A stretch of DNA of 64,000 bases, taken from NCBI GenBank assembly GCA_029718625.1, contig CM056377.1, positions 103,428,585 to 103,492,584 of the forward strand, written 5' to 3'. Below the pieces are notes generated by a model. It was not told the origin of the DNA. It did no database searches and was given only the letters and a program-made list of their open reading frames with translations. Source of the DNA: Synaphobranchus kaupii. Its lineage: Eukaryota > Chordata > Actinopteri > Anguilliformes > Synaphobranchidae. This document shows, one piece after another, positions 1-14,492 of this stretch. Made by a program: the position numbers and the translations under genes. Each line of letters begins with the position of its first letter. Within the stretch, counting starts at the first letter, position 1.

Positions 1-1174
1 TAACAAAGTGCAGGAGGCCAGGTATGAATGCACAAGACACCCCAATTGACCCTCATTAGTCTGTCCAGCCTCTATCAGCTTACAGATCCAAGCCTGGTCT
101 CATCTGGCCTCGTCTAATCAGATAGAATGTAATTGAATCACAACATGTCTGGACACATGCTGTACAGAACGGAACACTTATCTTAATGGAGATCACATTA
201 AAGCTGTTCCTGAAATAAGATCTGATCTAATCATCGGCGCCTCTTAATAATCACTGAAACCCACTAGTATTTCATTTGAGATGAGACCTCCTCCAGAATC
301 TCATGATGCTAACTGCAAGAACAATATGTAAATACGTGTGCATGTGCTGTGTGAACAGAGACTGTATTCTCAGTTATGTACTATTGGGGATACAGTCAGA
401 TAACTTGAGTCAGTCAGTCTTTTTCCTACACTGCTCCAGCTCTGTGAGATTCCCCCATATGGCAAGTAATCTTATCGGTCACTTAGCTTCAAGAAATTTC
501 TCATGCCCATATAACCAATTTGGAGTTATTGGATTGGTTTACTAAAAAAGCATGAATAATTTTGATGGGACTCTAAAATGGGAGCTACTATAAAATAATT
601 TAAAGCATAACAAATATTTGGTAGGTTTTAATGAAATTCCTGTAGCAATTTAGCAACATAGCCCAACCGGAAATGAAAAGTGTCAGGCCCAGGGATTCTG
701 TCAGTTTTATCGTTTTGAATAAAATTAGAATTGTTCTGCCTTTGTGTTCATATTTTATTACAAAGTAGCAGATATCTTGACATTACATAATGCACACAGG
801 TTTTTCACAATCTAAAAGAAAATGACTTGACTGACTGCTTGCTAAATACGCCCTTATTTTATATTACTTTTCAGTGTTCTATTTTAAATATAGATTTAAC
901 CAGTCATGCTTTTTAAAGTATTACAGAAATAGAGCTCTGATTGACTCTATTGACTTCATAAAGAATTGCATCTGGTCTGACCTTGGTTCAATGCAAAAAT
1001 GCTGAGCAGGGTGGAATTAGAATATGCTTACCGTAATATGACCAATGCGTTTTTTTATCGATTTATGTATGTTTTTATACATGGCCATTGCTGAGTGATT
1101 AAATGATATAACAGAACTACTGAATGCAAGCCTATTTATGGATGTTTGTTTGTTTTTGTTTTTTCCTTCCTCAG
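1..1174 (+). other. plpp3: plpp3 intron upstream of the first visible exon (3' part)
   Basis: This is AT-rich intronic sequence ending in a pyrimidine-rich tract and an AG acceptor directly before the exon at 1175. The intron's 5' end is outside the window. I see no coding exon or recognisable mobile element in it; short open frames here lack any family resemblance. Confidence 0.6.
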
Positions 1175-1232
1175 AAAATCCTTCTTCTCAGGCCATGCCT
1201 CTTTCTCCATGTACACTATGCTGTACCTGGCG
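1175..1232 (+). CDS. plpp3: plpp3 (phospholipid phosphatase 3) coding exon with C2 motif
   Basis: This 58-bp internal exon starts with the last base of a split Arg codon and encodes KSFFSGHASFSMYTMLYLA. PLPP3 is a six-pass membrane ecto-phosphatase that dephosphorylates lysophosphatidic acid, phosphatidic acid, sphingosine-1-phosphate and ceramide-1-phosphate at the cell surface or lumen. The SGH triplet is the core of conserved motif C2, whose histidine takes part in catalysis; the following hydrophobic stretch begins the fifth membrane segment. The exon is bounded by a TTCCTCAG acceptor and a GTGAGT donor at 1233. By the usual six-exon layout of the family it is exon 4. The reading phase joins exactly to the exon at 8148. 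Assignment to PLPP3 rather than PLPP1 or PLPP2 rests mainly on the C-terminal exon. Confidence 0.93.
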
Positions 1233-1250
1233 GTGAGTACAATCTTTAAA

Positions 1251-1278
1251 CACACCCACACACACACACACACACACA
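1251..1278. repeat. (CA)n microsatellite
   Basis: Short CA dinucleotide tract about 20 bp after the exon-4 splice donor. It creates spurious His-Thr and Cys-Val open frames on the two strands. Confidence 0.9.
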
Positions 1279-1680
1279 TTCAACACTGTCCCTTCATTTT
1301 TCATTTTACTGGATGGACAGCAGCACGGGGGGTGGGGGAATGGCAGGCTATAATCCAGTGTTGCACTCTGCTCTTGGCCCCAGAGGCCACAGACCACTGC
1401 TAGAGATTTTAGATGTTTAAGTACTGGATTTTCCCAGCTTCCGAATGGATGCAACCCATTTGCTTTCTTTCCATTAGCTGGGAGGATTCCTTTCCTTCCA
1501 CTTTTCTTCCACCTGTTATGTAGCAGGAGCCAGACTGACCATTCCTAAGCACTGTGTTTCAGGCGTATGCTATGCCTCAGAAGCCTCCATGAATGACAGG
1601 ACTCAGAACTCCTACGCAGGCCTGTGTCCTGGGTGTAAAACCCATGGGTGACCTGGCCTGCAGTGTTATAATCATCACTG

Positions 1681-1760
1681 TCACACGCACGTACACACGT
1701 GCACGTGCACACACACACACAGGGTGCGCGCACACGCAAGTGCCCTCACACACACACACT
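1681..1760. repeat. interrupted CA/GT-rich tract
   Basis: Alternating purine-pyrimidine sequence dominated by CA and CG steps with interruptions. It is the source of a spurious 124-residue open frame. Confidence 0.75.
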
Positions 1761-3078
1761 GCCCCTGCACAGTTTCCAGAGAAGGGGGGCTTTAATTTTC
1801 AGCCAGATGTGGCCAGCTCTACATTCTTCATATTGATAGGAGAGCATGAGCTGAAATTGAATACTTCATGTGAAAAGCTGGGAAGTATTGTTGCCACCGT
1901 TCAGTTCCCCCGTCAGGATTACAGACAAATTACAAACCTGCAACAGTTCAACTTGCAGCGAGGCTAACCCTAACTGAGCCCCAGTTAAATTAACCTCTAA
2001 TTTCACAGTCACTGGGCTTTTACCAAAATCTAAGTAATTGTACTGTACATTTAAAGCACATGGAACAGCTGGTGAACAATATAATGTGTTTGGTTACAAA
2101 AGATAGCAAGTGGGGCAGAGTGCTTAAGGTACTAGATTTTTAAGTAGAAGTCCCTACAGTTGTATCCTTTAGCAAGATACATAAGGTACATATTGCTTCA
2201 TTAAAATATCCAGCTGTATAAACAGATTGGGAAAGCTCTGTGAAAAAAGCTGTGTATGTTGCCCTGGATAATAGCCTCTACTAAGGAAATATTATTATTA
2301 CTCTATTAATTTTAATTCTTATTATACATATAGCTGCCATTAGTGAAATAACGGGTACAAATAAATAATACTGCGGACCCCAGTGAGGTATTACAGGTTA
2401 GATTATAGTATAATATGGGTGAGTAGAGTACTGGAGTTGGAATATTCTGTTTATATTCTATTTTGGACATGCTGCTCTTTGTGTAAAAAAACTGATGTAA
2501 ATCTGAAAAAGCCACAGTTGAACAGAGCTGAAGAATTGTGGTTGTACTTGACATTTTTTCAGAGGTCCATGCAAAGATCATGTGAATTAGTGTATTCAAC
2601 TGAGTTGTGGTCGGGAGAGGAATTTGTAAGTGTATTTTTGGGTTTGGGCAGGAGAATTAAAAAATTCACTGGGAACATTTCCTTTTTTTTTTTTTTATCA
2701 GTTCTCCTAATGCATGTGTTCTATTGATATAGCCTAGAGGTTATACACATTTTGTACATATTTTTCAACAAACCGATCAGAAAATGATTGTCATTTTTAT
2801 ACAGGCAATAATAATATTAAAAATACTTTAAAAACAATAGGGTGCTTACACGCTTAGAGTTAAAATAATAGAAGCAGTGTGATTTGGCTCATTGCACCAT
2901 AGTACTGTGATTGAACAGAAGCTGTGAGAATATGCAAACCACAAAACTTTAAAAACGATTTTTTTTTAATATTTATATCTTATCCAGAGTGACTCAAAAT
3001 GTAAACACGAGGGCAAAGATTCTTCCTCTGGCTTTCCTTCTCGCTCTCCTTGGCTTCTTCTCTCTCACCTCTTTCCCT

Positions 3079-3081
<3 letters not shown>

Positions 3082-3124
<43 letters not shown>
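3082..3124. repeat. (CA)n microsatellite
   Basis: Uninterrupted CA dinucleotide repeat of about 21 units inside the plpp3 intron. Confidence 0.95.
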
Positions 3125-3125
<1 letters not shown>

Positions 3126-3189
3126 TGCTCTCGCACACAACCTCCCTTGCTGTGTGACTTATAGCCTCCCACACTCTCAGGCCTAAGGC

Positions 3190-3400
3190 GGCTCTCCTGC
3201 TGCGCTCAGCTGGCAGACAGACCTTATGCCTGCAGTAAGTCAAACGCTGCGCTCCCCTCTCTAAACCCCATCCCAGGAACCCGGCCATGTGACCCGGGCT
3301 CGGTCCGCGCGGGCCTCGGTGAAATGCCCCATTGTTCCATGGCCGCGAATACTGACTCCAGCTTTGTGACTTAACCTGCGCCCCGCAGATGGTATCTCAG
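3190..3400. other. GC- and CpG-rich patch in intron
   Basis: A local rise in GC and CpG content (for example CCGCGCGGGCC around 3304-3315) stands out from the AT-rich intron. It could be a small CpG island or regulatory segment. I see no coding exon that can be supported, so the function is unknown. Confidence 0.3.
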
Positions 3401-6400
3401 GATGTCAGGGGTGAGAGAGGCCCACTGAAGATGTTAGGCAGTCCTGACATTTGAAGCTGCCTTGCTAGCACAGACAGGCTCCGTCTGTATACGAGCACAA
3501 TACCTGTTTCTCCGCCTCGGACCCGGCCCTCAGACCTTCTGTCTTTGGTTGATATGGAAAGGGGACATTGTAAGTGTACAGTGTATTTTGAATAATTATC
3601 ATATCTTTGAAGAAAAAGATCCCCACCCACTCGTTGAAAATTCCGATATTGTATGCGCCAAAAACATAACAGGATGAGTCCTGGACATTTTCTTTGCTTT
3701 AAAGCATCGCCCGCACTTAAGATGGCCATGCTTGCATTTTCCATTTCTCCCACTCCTCTCTGCGTGTTTCTTTTTTCCTTTCGTTCCTTTTATTATGGTT
3801 GCCAGAATAGGGCTTAATGGCACAATCTCGGAGAGGAAGGTGGTAATAAAGTAGGAGTGCTGCCGGACATATCGCCATAGTGGAAAGTATGTGGTTTGAA
3901 CCTTTGCACTGTGTCTGTGGGAATTCCCTTACTTGGTGAATGGGCTGTGATAAGGGTGATGTCAGTGGGTGATGTGGTGAGCCAGGCTTCGTAGAGTGGG
4001 TATTTCCCGGCCTCGCTGTAACCTCCTCAAAGACAGCTCTCCGTTAGAGCAGATGGCTTCTGGTTTGGCTGGGGGAGGTTGCCTCCCGACCGCACAGTGA
4101 CACTCAAGTTCTGGCCAAGCCTTGCAGCATGCCACAGGCCAGGAGGACATTTTGGAGAGCCGGTTGAGTGAGATGAAGTGTTGTGTCTGCAGAAGGGAGA
4201 GGAATAAAGATGAGGTAATGGCACACACATGAACGTACGAAACCACAGGAAAAAAGTGGATGTTTGAATGGCAAGGAAATAGAAAAGATTTGTTTCTGCT
4301 GTCAATTTTTTATAGTGCCTTTATCAGAGGGAATATGGACTCTTGTATTTGAAGCTGTGAGAGTGTCTTCAGCTTAACCATGCGTGTGCACAGTTAAAAG
4401 TCAAGTCAAAAATGTTCTCTTAAACAAAAGCTTGTAATCCCTCTAATAATGCAAACGCTTTATGGCACCAATGTCAGTGTGTCCACAAGTGGTGTGGTCA
4501 AGTCAGTTGTGCTGTGTGTTACATGTTCCCTCAAAGGAGTTAGTTGTAATGTGCAGGGATATTTTGATGTTAAAACAGTGCCCCTTGCAGCAAAGTATCC
4601 CATAGCTGCTTTGTCCTGAGGCTCTATAATTCCTTCCGCTTACACCCCGCTCCATTATTAGTTGACGGTCCCTGCCAGTCACTTGGGCTGTGTCTCTCGC
4701 TCAGCAGATATGACCTGCCCACTGTGAGAGCTATAAAGCAAAGGTTGCTGGAGGGCAAAATGTTATCTCTCCAGCGGTGTCTTGTCGTGTACAGGCATGG
4801 TGCCAGGGCAATTGAGAGGGTTGGATAAGGGTATCGGACGCACTTTGTCTGCCACTCTAAGCACTCTAAGATATGGACTGCAGTATGCCTGAATCCAGTA
4901 CTTCGATGTGGCTTTCATAACTGCCATTTATGTCTGCTTTTAAGATTGCCTTATGTAGGGGCTCATATGGAAGCCTTTCTTTATCGGTCACTAAATTCCT
5001 GTGGATGAAGCACATTTCCCTCTCAGGACTCTACATTAATAGCCAGGAGTGGACCTATCACTCACATACAGTATGCCCAGCTGTTGATTTTGGTTTTGCT
5101 GAAGCTTTCAGTTCAGTGCAATTCTTGACAGTCCTCTTTAGTTTATTTTTTTAATGAAAATTTTACCTTCTCGATGACTTTGTTTGGAAACTTTCTCCAG
5201 AGGTTTCCATACCAATTAGCCTAAGTATTCCATTTTCAATTGGATGAAATGTGTGTGGCATTGAGACAAAGAGCTCAGTTTTATTTACGTGCAATATTTG
5301 CAGCGTGTCTAAGTCCTGATTTTTAGCTTCCCGGCAATGATAAAATCCATATGTAATGCTAATGGACATTTTAGGGCTGAGCACGTTGTGACTACCACTT
5401 TTAGTTCAGCTAAACAACCTTGCAGCAAATTGTATAAAAGTGTTTTTGTTTATGCAGCGATGGTTGTTGAAAGCCTGTTATTGGATTGTTATTCTGCATT
5501 GGCTACAGAATCTCACCAAAGCAATAATGCATCCTACACTGTCTCTGAAGGTGGTGAAGCTGATAAAGCACGTGGGATACTGAGCTTTTCAAATAAATGG
5601 AATTGCTGTCTCTGTACATCAGCTCGCCCTCCCACTCGCCTCCAGCGGTCTGCTAACGAGTTACCATTTGAAGTATCAACACAATCTCTACAAATACATT
5701 GCCCCTCAGTCCTGTTTGTTTTGTGGCCTGTTGTTTATGCAAGTTAGGGGGAAAAAAAACAACATTCCAGGCATTGTGCAGCATTGTGTAAAGTGTGCTG
5801 GAGGGAGAGAGACAGAGAGGGGCCTGCCCGATACCACAGGGACTGCTCCGGACTGTCCATCTCCCTTTAATGGAGTAAATGGGGGAGAGAGACTTGAGGA
5901 CAAAGATATGACTGATGCTTTTGTGGTGTTGCCAGGGCAAGCAAATTGGAGAGAGTTTTATATGTCAAATGAGCGTATTTTTCTTCCAGAAGATTGAGAC
6001 CTTTACAATTGTCTCAAACCTTACAATTGTCTGCCCAAGGAGTCACTCTGATATAAACTGAATTTCAGTAATCCAACCACAATGCATTTGTGTGGTTTCT
6101 CACTTAGATTTTCCAATTTTATGTGAATTCAAAACATCAGTTATAGGGTTGTTTTCTGTGGAAGTGTCGCAGACATAATTATTTCTAGATGGTAAGAACA
6201 CCAAGTAATTGCCACCCCCAAGTGCAAAACAGTTCCTAATTATTTTGATGAAGCAGTCGATTTATAATGTTGTGCCGCTGGCCAGGAAGTCGGAATGAAG
6301 ACGGTAAATCTGTTTCGCAGGAATCCTGGAATTCACAGGAAAGGATCTAGAGGAGCCTTGGTGCCAGCTTGGGAATTTGTTCCTGCTTGCTGTTATAATC

Positions 6401-8123
6401 CACTGCCATTATAGTCAGTTTTGGCCCTTTGTATAAATAAATTACAGTTTCCAAACAAATGTTAAATTGCTTTGATGTAAAAGTGAAGTCAATGTTAATC
6501 AGCACAGCCTTCTTGTTTGGGATCTCAAAAATAAATGCTGCTAAGAGACGCTTGTCATTGCTAAAGCACATTTGATCCCAGCTTGATAAAGAATACTGTG
6601 GTTGCTGAGTCAGGGGATAGTAAGGATTGTTTGGGTTTCTTTCCTGCTCCCATTAAATCTTAAAATGTGTGGGAGTAATTCTGATTCCCAGAAATGGGCT
6701 AGAGCCATGTTGACTGGGATTAAGAGTCTTAAAGCTATCAGTGTAACATTAGACTGGTGCATCTGCTTCAATTGCCTTCATGCCTGGCAAAACCATTATG
6801 AGGTGCTTGATTGCTGCAACATTGAAGGTGGGTTGGTTGTGTGTGATATCCTGTGGGATCTCAAACAGAACAATGAGGCTACCCAACACTGTGGTTCGCA
6901 CCCTTTTCCGATCTATACCTGAGAATAGATTCCGAGGAAGTTCATATACAAAACATCCCTGGGAGGAATTCCTTCCTAAAAAAAAAACAACGATGATGAT
7001 GTTTGTCGATAGCGTTCCTTCCAGGAAGCGGGATTCGACCTTGTCCACACCTTTACTGGGAATACAACTGATACAGAAGGCTATTTTGGGGGGTATTTGT
7101 AAGCTTGCTGATTATTCTTTCAGTGGGAGTTAGGGTGTGATCTCTTGGCCTTCTATGTTCCTCCTGCCCTCTCCCATCTCCTGGCAACATACAGGAAGGC
7201 CAGGCCAATTCATGGCAATGAATTTTCTGGGGAGGAGAATAAACACAGGAAGTCCATGGGTCCCTGTTTGACCTTGGTTTAGGTTCAGGGTGTCTGGGTT
7301 CCTGTCTCGCCGCTTCACTCTAGAGGGGGGCCCGGGACTCCAGGTCCCCATTAGCTGATCGACATTTTCTTTTGGACTGTTTTTTTTTGCTTCAGTGTAA
7401 AACACGCTGTCAGTGATCGAAGTAGAGAAAATGCAGCCGTTTGATTTCTGTTACACTCACGTTTATTCAGAGAATGACGGGTGAGTTTTGAAAGGGTATT
7501 GAAAATGGACTTGTGTGTATATTTTTGTCCTCTTACAGTGGCTTTGGTATTTGTACAGCTGTAGTGTGAATATTTGTTAGAACTACAAGAATTGCAGTCC
7601 TTCCTTCCTCTTGCTTTCTGGTTTCAAATTTGTCATAATGCTGGAGGAGTATGTGTGCTGAGCCAGAAATAACAGTGGTCTTTCTCACAGGTGTGGGTTG
7701 AACAAGCTCAAGAGAATGAGTATTGTGAAGTATTATGTGAAATCCTCATTTCTCCTCTCTTGTTTTTCTGCAATTCTGCCTTCCTTACTGTGGATTGTAT
7801 AATATTTTCCAAGTCGACTTGTACATTGTTACCATGGCCACACATTTGAAATTCACTTATGGCATTGCAGATCTCCAAGAAATTCCTTCTAGTAGTAATT
7901 CAATTATATAACAATATAAGCTGTATCTCATGCAAGATGTTTTTATACAAGATTTCTTGGATATGAGTGGGAGCAATTCATATTAGGGTAACTAGTGATC
8001 AAAAACAGTGATGTTCCAAGAGGGATTTGAAGTAGTGCATATTGTTTAAAAACTGGCATCTCATCATCAAAACCTCAAAGCTCAAGCCATAATGAAGAGT
8101 GAATGCTAAGTGTCCGTATCTGA

Positions 8124-8387
<264 letters not shown>

Positions 8388-8924
8388 TAGTAAATGTAGT
8401 GTTTTGCTTTGGCTTTATCTTACTTTTTTATACTACATTGTTCATTCTGTGTTCGACCTAGTTTGCAAGCATTACAAGCTTACTTTTTCAAACAATCTAT
8501 CCTCATTAACAAAGCATTAATTGTAATCCGCCCTGTTTCCCAGTGCTGAGTATTCCCCAGTGCGCGTGTCAGTTTTGATGCGAGTTAGTGATCCTTTGGA
8601 ACAACGAGTGCAAGTCATAAAGAATCTCATATTTAATGCAAACCATATATTTTATTTATTTATTTATTTTTGAATGGAGGACAGTTTATTCCACATGGGT
8701 TGGAGCTGGTAGTCAACCGTGAAATATCACTGGAATTGAATCAAGACATTGTCAGCCCCGCCCTCATCTCCGCATGTTTCCTTTGCTCTGTGAAATTGTG
8801 CAGCCAGCAGAGCGGAAAAAAAACTCTTGATTCCTCTTAATGAACAGAGGATTGCCTGGAGCCATCCCGCAGCTCTCAAGGAGCGCACTGCCCCTCAGCT
8901 GGGTGCCAATGCCCACATACAGTA

Positions 8925-8959
8925 CACACACACACAGACACACACAGACACACACACAT
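8925..8959. repeat. CA-rich microsatellite with GA interruptions
   Basis: Three short CA runs separated by GA steps. Confidence 0.85.
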
Positions 8960-9073
8960 TAACACAAATCTGTGAATTTGACACTTGACACCTCCCGTCT
9001 TGTTTTTTTGCCGGATGGTTTCTGCGGTGCACATAACATGGCAATAGGCTGGATGAAGCCAAGGAAAACTAAA

Positions 9074-9110
9074 TTGTGTGTGTGTGTGTGTGTGTGTGGG
9101 GGGGGGGGGG
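9074..9110. repeat. (TG)n followed by poly-G run
   Basis: A TG dinucleotide tract passes directly into about 13 G residues. The same arrangement recurs at 17541-17593. Confidence 0.9.
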
Positions 9111-12100
9111 TCTACTTTCTTTTGGAGCAGAAAGATGCTGTTAATTATTTTGAGGCCTTTTTTATTTGGCTGGCTCTCTCAGGCTCAGCAGACCTCCGCT
9201 CACTGGAACACTTTGGGAAGGAGGCAGCCGCCCTGTGAGGCCCCCTGATCTCTTGTGGGGCCTCGAAAGCAAACGTGGAAATTGTTCATTCCATAAAATA
9301 AAAGTGTTTTCACAGAGTCTTTCTATACAGCTGCCAGGCCTTGGCACGACTACTGTCACTGCGCTACCAGGTTGATTTCAGGGTAGTTCTTGGCAGGCTC
9401 GCTACTTTCGGCTCTGATCCCCGGCACACACCAGAGTCTGTAGGGATGTATTTCGTCAAACAAATTTCTGCTGATAACGCTCCTCCTCCCAACAATTGCA
9501 GACACCTAGCGCAGCTTTTTAATCCCGTTACCTCTGTTGTTAAGCTGGATATTGTCCATCTCCCATTACCAAGTGTTTTTCAAGAATTTATGAACAAATA
9601 GCCTTGTCAAAAAATAGTCATTGAACCACTGATTTCACTGGCCTGTGGATGGGTTTTGCTTTTTGACCCATGATAAGGGTCACAGTTTGTTTTTTTAGTT
9701 ACATGCGATAAACTGCACAGACACACTTCGTGCTTGCAGCCGTTATTTTGATACTTGTGCTCCGTCAGCCAGGCAGGTTCCAGAAACGGTGCCAAGTTGT
9801 GCTGCTCTATAAGGAGACAGGACAGTCCCCCTCCGTTCATATTTTTGTGCTTGATTCAGACAGGTATAAAGCAGAGAAAGTAAAAGATAGAGAAGTAACC
9901 ACTGCTGAGAAAGTCCCATGGCTCAAGTGCCATGTAAATCGAGCCCCCGCCCGCATGGGGGAATCGCATATGGCCGAGAGTCCGTTACCCTACGGTACTA
10001 TGCACACGTCCCGTCATGTTGTACTTTTTTTGTACATTGTGGGCCCATGTCTGTGCGTTCACATCCCAACCTATATTTTGGGCTATCGTATGAGATATTT
10101 ATGGATCCAAATATAGGAATGTCGCTATATGAGACCTGAGTAGATGGGCTATCTTGCAATCTTGCTTTGACATTCCATTCAATTTTTGGAACTGCAAACA
10201 CATCTTTTGTAAAATAGTCCTGATCAGTCTTATAGCACATCTATAGAACATTTCACTCTCACAATTAAGCCTTTGGTTCGTCAAGGACAGATATGGTATC
10301 AGAAAACTGCAATACAACTATCAGCAAGGAGGAATGGAACTGATGTTCGATAGTGTAGTCTTTTTCTGAGACCGATCAGTGTTCTTGTTTGTTTGTTTGC
10401 TTTGCGATTATTTTCTGGTCTCAAATTGTAAATCGAAATCAAATTTTCTCCCATGAACGGGGGCCCTCAAAAACCGGCACACCCAACATATCCAGGCACA
10501 GTTGGCTGGTTTTATGGAGCTTGGAAACACTCAGGCTCCCCTCTCTACCGTCTCAACCAAGAAATCTAGCGAAACGCACATCTGCGAATGCTTAGGGAGT
10601 GCAATTAAAATATCTTTAATAACCCCAGTTCAGAAGTGGCCTTCTTTGGGGAGATCGCATAGTCTGTGTTGTTGGAGGAGAAATAAAAAGAGGTCACCCG
10701 GAGCTAAAGTTACAATACATCACACTTGCACGCAAAGCTCGTCAGGTCTTTTCACGACATCTAGGGTGGGTGTTATTTATTGTCATATAGGGATGGCCCG
10801 CCTATTTTCCTCCTGGGCTGTTAGAATAAATGTCAAAGTACCACACATAGTATGCTCTGAAAGTTCAACTTATCTCTGGGTTAGTCCCACTGGAACATCG
10901 TTGTGTTTTAGGTCCTGTGCAGTGAAGCCTGACAGATAAGTAACGAGTTAACTGTTTTTTTTGTTAGCTACAGCTGAGAAGGTCTTAGTCTCGCATCCTC
11001 AGGCTCCCTCCATCCCCCTCCCCCTTCTATCTCAGCCTAAGTTTGTGAGTCTGCAAAGCTGTTGAGCACCCACTGCAGGACATGGCCTGTTTAATGTACA
11101 CTACTGCTGTCCCATCCAGATCCAGTCCACTATAACTGAGTCCCAATGTTGCCAAGTCCAGACTTGAGAGAGGGAACTCTTTAAGTTAAACATGAACAGC
11201 CTTGATTTCTCTTAAACCTACAGTGAAGGTCGGTCACATCCTGTACCTGTTTCCCTGCTTGGGGTGGAAGTGCCCTTCATAAAGATGGTACAATTTTTGC
11301 TTTTTTTCGCATTATATAGGCCAGAGGGTAGGAGGTGGGGCCAACACGGTTTGCTAATTCTGACGGGCCCCTTCCTGTAGCATAGCAGACAAGGTCGGGC
11401 ATAGAGGAAGCAGCTGTAAAAGACCACTGGAGCGACTTTTCCTCTCCTCTCAGACTATGGCCATGAAGAACTTAAGTTTTTTTGTTCTTTCTGACCTTGG
11501 CACATCACATGGTTCCTTGAGAGACCAAGGGAGACATTGTCATCTCCACTGCTAAGCAAAGGGTCCTCCCAAGATAAGCGTCCCCAGGTAAAGTGCTTCT
11601 GAACTTTGCTTGTCCGCTAAGGTAGTCAGATACCCAAGCGTTCAAGTTCATAATTTATAGGGTTTTTTTAATTTAGTTTTTGCCTAATTTAACACATTTC
11701 ATTATTTTTTTGTGTCAAACCTCATGAGAAAACTTGTGCAACAAGCCAGGATTTTTGTGTGTTATTAAACCCTCCAGATGTTATGCATTTAACAAATTGG
11801 GCCACACGGAGTTAGTTCTTTTTTGCTGCTCACGGACGCGCTCCAGTGCTTGAGACAACATCCAGTGCCGCTCTGCCCTTAGTAGAGGCCCTTCCTCGCC
11901 TGTCTGCCCGGCCTGAGGGCGGTAAAGGATTCATCGCAGAATCGCAGAAGCGTCTTCCTCTCCTCACCGCCGGGTCGTAAAACTAAAAGTGTAAAGTCTG
12001 GGGAGGAAAAATAAATGCAAGGCTTGCTCCAGGTCTGGACCCGTTCACAATAACATTTAAAATGTCCTGGGTATTTTTGGACTTCGGGAAAAAAACGTTT

Positions 12101-12313
12101 TTGTCTGAACGCTTGCCCTTCAAATATTTGCTAATTGTCTCACCCTCTTTGCATTGATTTTTATAGCCCCACTTTATACTTGCAAGGGTTCAGAATAAGT
12201 CTCTCAACGTGTATTGTGTGGGGTTTCTTTCTTTTCTCCTTCTTAATTTATCTGGCCACTTAAGTAAAATCAAACAGCTTGAAAGCAAACTTTTTCACAC
12301 TATGAATTTCCTG

Positions 12314-12340
12314 TCTGACTCAATGTCTCTATGAGTCAGA
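12314..12340. promoter_or_regulatory. inverted pair of AP-1-like sites (TGACTCA / TGAGTCA)
   Basis: TCTGACTCA at 12314-12322 and its exact reverse complement TGAGTCAGA at 12332-12340 are separated by 9 bp, giving a perfect 9-bp inverted repeat made of two consensus TGA(C/G)TCA AP-1 sites. It lies in the last plpp3 intron. The match is seen directly; enhancer activity is only inferred. Confidence 0.4.
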
Positions 12341-14492
12341 TGCCAATAAAACCTGCCTTTTAAAGAGTTCCATCTGCTAGGCGGTCATTTTATCAAACTC
12401 TAAAATTCATCAACAGGAGGCTCATTTCTTTGTTTAAGTCCTTTTGGCTTCAGAGTGCTCGGTCTCCTCCCATTATTCCAGGATGACGGCAGTTCCAGCA
12501 GGTCGCTCCAGTACACTTCTACTTATTTCACACACTTCTCATTCTGCTCTCCTCCCCTGACTGGAAGAGACCCTTTCCATAAAACAAAAGAATCCTTTAG
12601 TGACAAAATGGACGGGTTTATTGTTTTTGTGCACACAGGACATAAACACTATAGGCAGTGTGCTGGCAGACAGTTAGTGGCCAATATCGGGAGAGTGCTA
12701 GACTGATTCCTGAACCTGCAGTGTGACTTGGCCCCTGGCAGTCCTCCAACAAGGAGCCCACTCTCACAGTTCCCCCTCCTGTTGCTGACTTTGCAGTCTC
12801 AACACAATGAGTTCTGCAGCCATGGGAAGGCCGCTCTCGTACCACAGGTTATGACACAGGAACTACCCCAGCTGCGATAAGGGTTCATTGGCAGCTGAAG
12901 TTCGGAGGTCACAATCTCTGCCATGAGTCAGCCCCTTGCGAGACGCTGGTGCCCTGAACTGGGTTCCTATGTGTCAATTGGGCTTGTCCCAGATCACTCA
13001 TGCCCACGGCTTTGTCTTCAAACAGGAACTGCACTCCTTATCTAGTATGAAATGAGAATGGATCCTATACATTTTGGCTCCTAACGTCATTCTGTTAAAT
13101 GTCATCAGGAAATGGCATCATCTAGTTCCCTTGAGCATGAGTGGATGCCTTATTTAAACAATCTCATCATGCTTCCAAAGGTCACCAGCCTACTGACCTT
13201 TTTCCACCAGCTATGGCTTGTCCAATCAGGTGATCCTGCTCACATTAAAGTATTGTTTCAGAATGGAAGTAGAGACTATGAACACACCCTCTCTGGTTAC
13301 TACGAGTGTGTTCCATTGCTTTTGGTATTCAAAGTCTTACCCAACAAGGAGGTGCATTCATGTGGCCTGAAGCCCTCCACTCATAACAGGAAACGGAATG
13401 GCTTTTTTAAGCCTCTTCTTTTGTGACGGGCAGTGTGCGCTGACCAGCTCTTCTGTGACAGTGAAACAGGAAACCTGATAGGCAAGTTTGCGCCTGCCAT
13501 CCAAAATATTTCATGTGCTTCCGCTGTTGTCCCCTGGCACATAGTAAACAGGGATATTCCAGACACAGTGGTTGGAAGAATCTATTATTTCACACTAAAA
13601 TACATCTCAGCTGTTGACCATGCCTGACTGACACTAATCCGGTATGGACGGCTGGTGTTGAAAAGATTATTCTTGGTGACGGCTCAGCTCCCATGCTCCG
13701 CTTTATTCCTGCAAACCAGAGCAGGAAAAATTGGGCACCCGGTATGACCGCGTAGTCCCACTCCTGCTCAAGCGGAATAAAATGTTTCCATTTCTACTGC
13801 TTTGTAACTTAATAGCTAGTCTGTATAGTGGACAGTGAGGCAGGCAAGGGTTTTTTTTGGGTTGCTTGAGCGTCTTGGAGGAAGCTGTAAGGTTCCTGAC
13901 CCGGGCCGTTTCCACGGTCCAGTTTCCGTTCCGCCACTCCTTGGTAGGCTGGCCTCTACATCCTGTTTCACCAATGATGTCATTAAAGCTCAGGAAAAGT
14001 TGCCTTTCTGTATCTTTTCCTCCTTCCCACCTCCCGTGCCACGCTCAAGTGACCCCATACTGTCAAACCAGAACTGAGAAAACCTTTCTTGATCACATGA
14101 ATTTCTATTGAGTCACATGGTGATTTTATTATATTTAATTTAGAAAAGTACAGCTATGCACAGTATGCAGTCAGGGCAAGTTCAGCCTGGCTGGTTTGGA
14201 GTCAGAGGTCTGGCGGATGGCCTGAACACTCACATCCTCTACTGAATTGCTCATTGCGGCTGATAACACTAAGCTAATTGCATTGGCGTAGTCACGCTTC
14301 ACTTGTAATTTTATTGTCACTCAGAGACAGGAAATTGTGAATCACATGTATCTTGTGTGTGTATATACAAGAAAGAAAGGATTTTTGTTAAGGATGTAGT
14401 TTATAAAAATGAGAGTAATATCTGGCACCTCTGTAACTGCATTTGGGAACTGAAATCAGTCCGTAACCGACAACTCTTCTGCTTTCTTCTAG

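Noticed and set aside
3397..3753. 118-codon minus-strand frame in the plpp3 intron
   Set aside because: No domain, no family resemblance, and it lies in intronic sequence; best explained as chance.
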